Shown here piece after piece: positions 61,577 through 64,000 of a DNA stretch of 64,000 nt. The notes beneath the pieces were generated by a model. It saw only the letters and a program-made list of their open reading frames with translations. It was not told where the DNA came from and did no database searches. The DNA lies in NCBI GenBank assembly GCA_029582265.1, contig CM055823.1:15926519-15990518 (forward strand), written 5' to 3'. The translations under genes and the position numbers were made by a program. The first letter of the stretch is position 1; the number at the start of each line of letters is the position of its first letter. The stretch is from Zoroaster sp. YZ-2022. Taxonomy: Eukaryota > Echinodermata > Asteroidea > Forcipulatida > Zoroasteridae.

Positions 61577-62960
61577 ATCCACATAAGAATTCGTTGATTT
61601 GACAATTTAGTAATTACAAAAGTTGTACCTTCCCTTTAAGCGATATTTGTAACTTGTAATTAACTTGTACTATCTTTTTTAAAGCCCTGTGGATCTGAAA
61701 TTTTAATTTCAAAATAATTTCAAAATAATTTATACACCCCAAAAGTCTAATAAACATAAAAATGCGTTGGCCTATGACTAAGCTCGGGTGATATTGATTT
61801 TTTTCATCCACGATATATCGGCAAACATATATTGCGATTTTTGATAATATCTCGATTATTTTTTTCATTCATGCATGATTGCTTTAGCGCCGATAACCAC
61901 AGGTATGTAGCCCTCTACAAGCATCACAATAAATCGCAAATTCGTTGGCATAGCGTGCATGTACTGCTGAAGTAGTTCGCTTTTGTTTCTCACTTCCAAA
62001 AGCTGAAAAGACTGTGCTAATTTTGTTTCCATGGAATTTCTGACTTAACTCACAATGGCGATTTTTTTTAATCGCGATATTGTTTGATAACTTAAAAAGG
62101 TTCTCGATATCGTAATCGAATTTAAAAAAGGGTATCGCGATATTCGATATTATCGTGTTATGACGTATTCTGGTGCTAACACTACATCTGGTTTTGCTCA
62201 CAAGACTCATTATTATTTCTGTTATCATCCTATAGAAAATATAATATTTAATGATGATATCCGTTGAAACACAAATTCTTTCACGAATGCAACATGTTTA
62301 CCAAGTAATTGAAGAATGGTGATGCAAACGTTTCATTGAAGACGCGGCCCGTTGTAGAGTTCTTCAACAGCGGTACGATCTGTGCATAATCTCTCGGTAT
62401 CGTGCCAGACCCATACTTCCACAAAAAATCCCTTTGAATTCCTTCACTCAGACCTACATTGGAACAAATATTATCCTATATACAAAAAACAAAAATGAGA
62501 TGAAAGAGACGGATAATTTGTTTTCGATAATTAATAGTATGTAATTACTTATTTTACTGAGTCGCAAGGTCTTGAACATCAAGGGAACGAATGAACAAAA
62601 TAAGTATTTAAACCAGAATTGAAATGTGTTCAAATGTTATTTGTTAACGCATTCACGTAAATACAACAATGTTATACCTGAAGAAGATGAGTGCAGGGGA
62701 AATCATAGCCATACCACGGTACAGCGGCCACCAATTTGTCAGCGGGTATTCCATCAACTTGGAAAGACTGTATTCCTGGAAGAAAACAGTTTTTGTTTTA
62801 TAGCCCAGTATACTGACTGGATAAAAGGTCGGTCTATTCATTTTGCCTAATAAATTAGTGCAGCCACCGCGGGGCCAGTAACACAGTGGACTGAGACTCA
62901 TTCTCCCTTAGCATTGCAATGCGTGTTTTATGAGGTGGTAACACAACAACAACAACAACC

Positions 62961-63041
<81 letters not shown>

Positions 63042-63956
63042 TCTTACTAAGAAGTACTCTTAGGCCTTAGGCCTAAATTAAACATGAACATAATATACCA
63101 ACCCATTTTAACCAGCTTGAGCCGGTCATTTGACACAGCAAATGGAAAGCCATTAGTCATGTCATAGTCCATAATGACCAAAAAGTCGCATAGTGCTGCC
63201 AGGTGTTCGTAGTCATAGCAACGGCCCCAAGTGCAACCTGGGCCGTACGGTACGTCAAAGGATATCTGAAGGAGACACAATTAATTGCTTGTTCGAGTGG
63301 TTGGAAATCAAAGTAGCCTGGTCCATTATAACTATGACTTAAAACATTTTACTCAGCTTAAGTTATAATTATGATATAGCACAATCATGACTTAATTACT
63401 CATAATGATGAATCAGCATAGGCCCCCTCAGTCAACATTATTACTAAAAAAAATTTGCTCAGCTTAAGTCTTAATACCTCATAATTTTGAATAAGCATAA
63501 GTCATAATTATGACTAACAAAATTTGCTCAGCTTAAGTCAGTCGAGTAATTGTTTACGATGTCCCTTTTAGTGAACGCTTTGGGGGCACACCTTTTCGCG
63601 TATGAACAAAAACTCTTTCAAATATACAATCTGTCTGGGATTTTGGACTTCGTGAAAGTGCCCCTCTATAAACGTAATGAATACGCTCCTGCTGTCGGTG
63701 CAAAGTTGCAGACAGGACCGTTTCCTTTTCAGTATATATGAACTCAAACTCACCTGTGCATATGGATTAGCTGCACGGAATGCCTGCGCTGTTTCATTGA
63801 CCAGGGCAATGAGGTACTGGGAGTTTTTCTCGCTCAGGACATTTTCAAAGTCTATATTGATGCCATCCATGTATTGTTGAGTGGCCGTAGCTACCTGTTG
63901 CTTGACCCAGTTAGTACGATTCTCTGCACTGGTCAGGTTAGCCACCGGGAAATTGC
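61259..63956 (-). CDS. CTBS-like: Di-N-acetylchitobiase-like, copy 3 (exons 3-7, partial)
   Basis: Exons seen are 63754-63956 (exon 3), 63103-63265, 62678-62775, 62302-62475 and 61259-61456, with lengths and phases identical to copies 1 and 2. Exons 1 and 2 would lie beyond the right edge. The catalytic DGINIDFE and MDYD motifs, VPWYGYDFPC and the C-terminus are intact. It differs from copy 2 at few positions: NSQYL for NSRYL in exon 3, and GLSEGIQRD for GLREGIGRD in exon 6. Together with nearly identical introns this makes copies 2 and 3 the most recent pair. Confidence 0.92.
61525..61578. repeat. Microsatellite (AAAT)n, intron 6 of copy 3
   Basis: About 13 units, against about 44 in copy 2 at the same site. 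Confidence 0.95.
62943..63040. repeat. Microsatellite (CAA)n, intron 4 of copy 3
   Basis: About 32 units with one interruption; the same site has (CAA)n in copy 2 and (AAT)n in copy 1. Confidence 0.95.
63330..63575. repeat. Left-truncated AGTCATAATTATGACT MITE, copy 3
   Basis: Same truncated form as in copy 2, so the truncation predates the split of copies 2 and 3. Confidence 0.7.
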
Positions 63957-64000
63957 CTATAATGACAAGAATTGTAAAATAGTATACATACGAACTACAA

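Overview
The window is nuclear DNA of an animal. It is AT-rich, has spliced genes with canonical GT..AG introns, and carries a heavy load of transposable elements and microsatellites plus two assembly gaps of exactly 500 N (848-1347 and 28501-29000). tRNA-derived SINEs, CR1/L2-like and Tx1/L1-like LINE debris, Ty3/gypsy, PIF/Harbinger, hAT-like MITEs and a P2X7-C-type pseudogene fit a marine invertebrate, plausibly an echinoderm, hemichordate or amphioxus. The species cannot be fixed from the sequence alone.

The only recognisable functional genes are on the minus strand in the right half: a head-to-tail tandem array of di-N-acetylchitobiase-like genes (CTBS family, glycoside hydrolase family 18). 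Copy 0 shows only exon 1 (29858-30028) before an assembly gap. Copy 1 (31890-40598) and copy 2 (48772-53606) are complete seven-exon genes of about 380 codons. Copy 3 (61259-63956) shows exons 3-7 and runs off the right edge. All exon lengths and phases agree between copies. Copies 2 and 3 and their upstream spacers are very similar; copy 1 has diverged, including a change in the conserved MxYD active-site motif. Introns and spacers record the history of the array through insertions present in some copies and absent in others: SINEs, MITEs, a 1.9-2.3 kb non-autonomous transposon, a Penelope fragment, and microsatellites whose motif differs between paralogous sites.

The left half (1-28500) has no clearly intact gene. 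It holds a decayed three-exon gene with a P2X7 C-terminal-like domain (11604-13607), a lone 72-nt leucine-rich-repeat exon (18182-18253), and fragments of LINEs and a gypsy element. It also holds several MITEs with clear terminal inverted repeats and, at 23126-26136, a PIF/Harbinger element that contains a shorter, internally deleted relative inserted in its own left arm with a perfect TTA duplication.

No rRNA gene, stand-alone tRNA gene or CRISPR array was seen. Copy counts, exon borders and motif comparisons were read directly from the sequence by eye; no alignment or database search was run.
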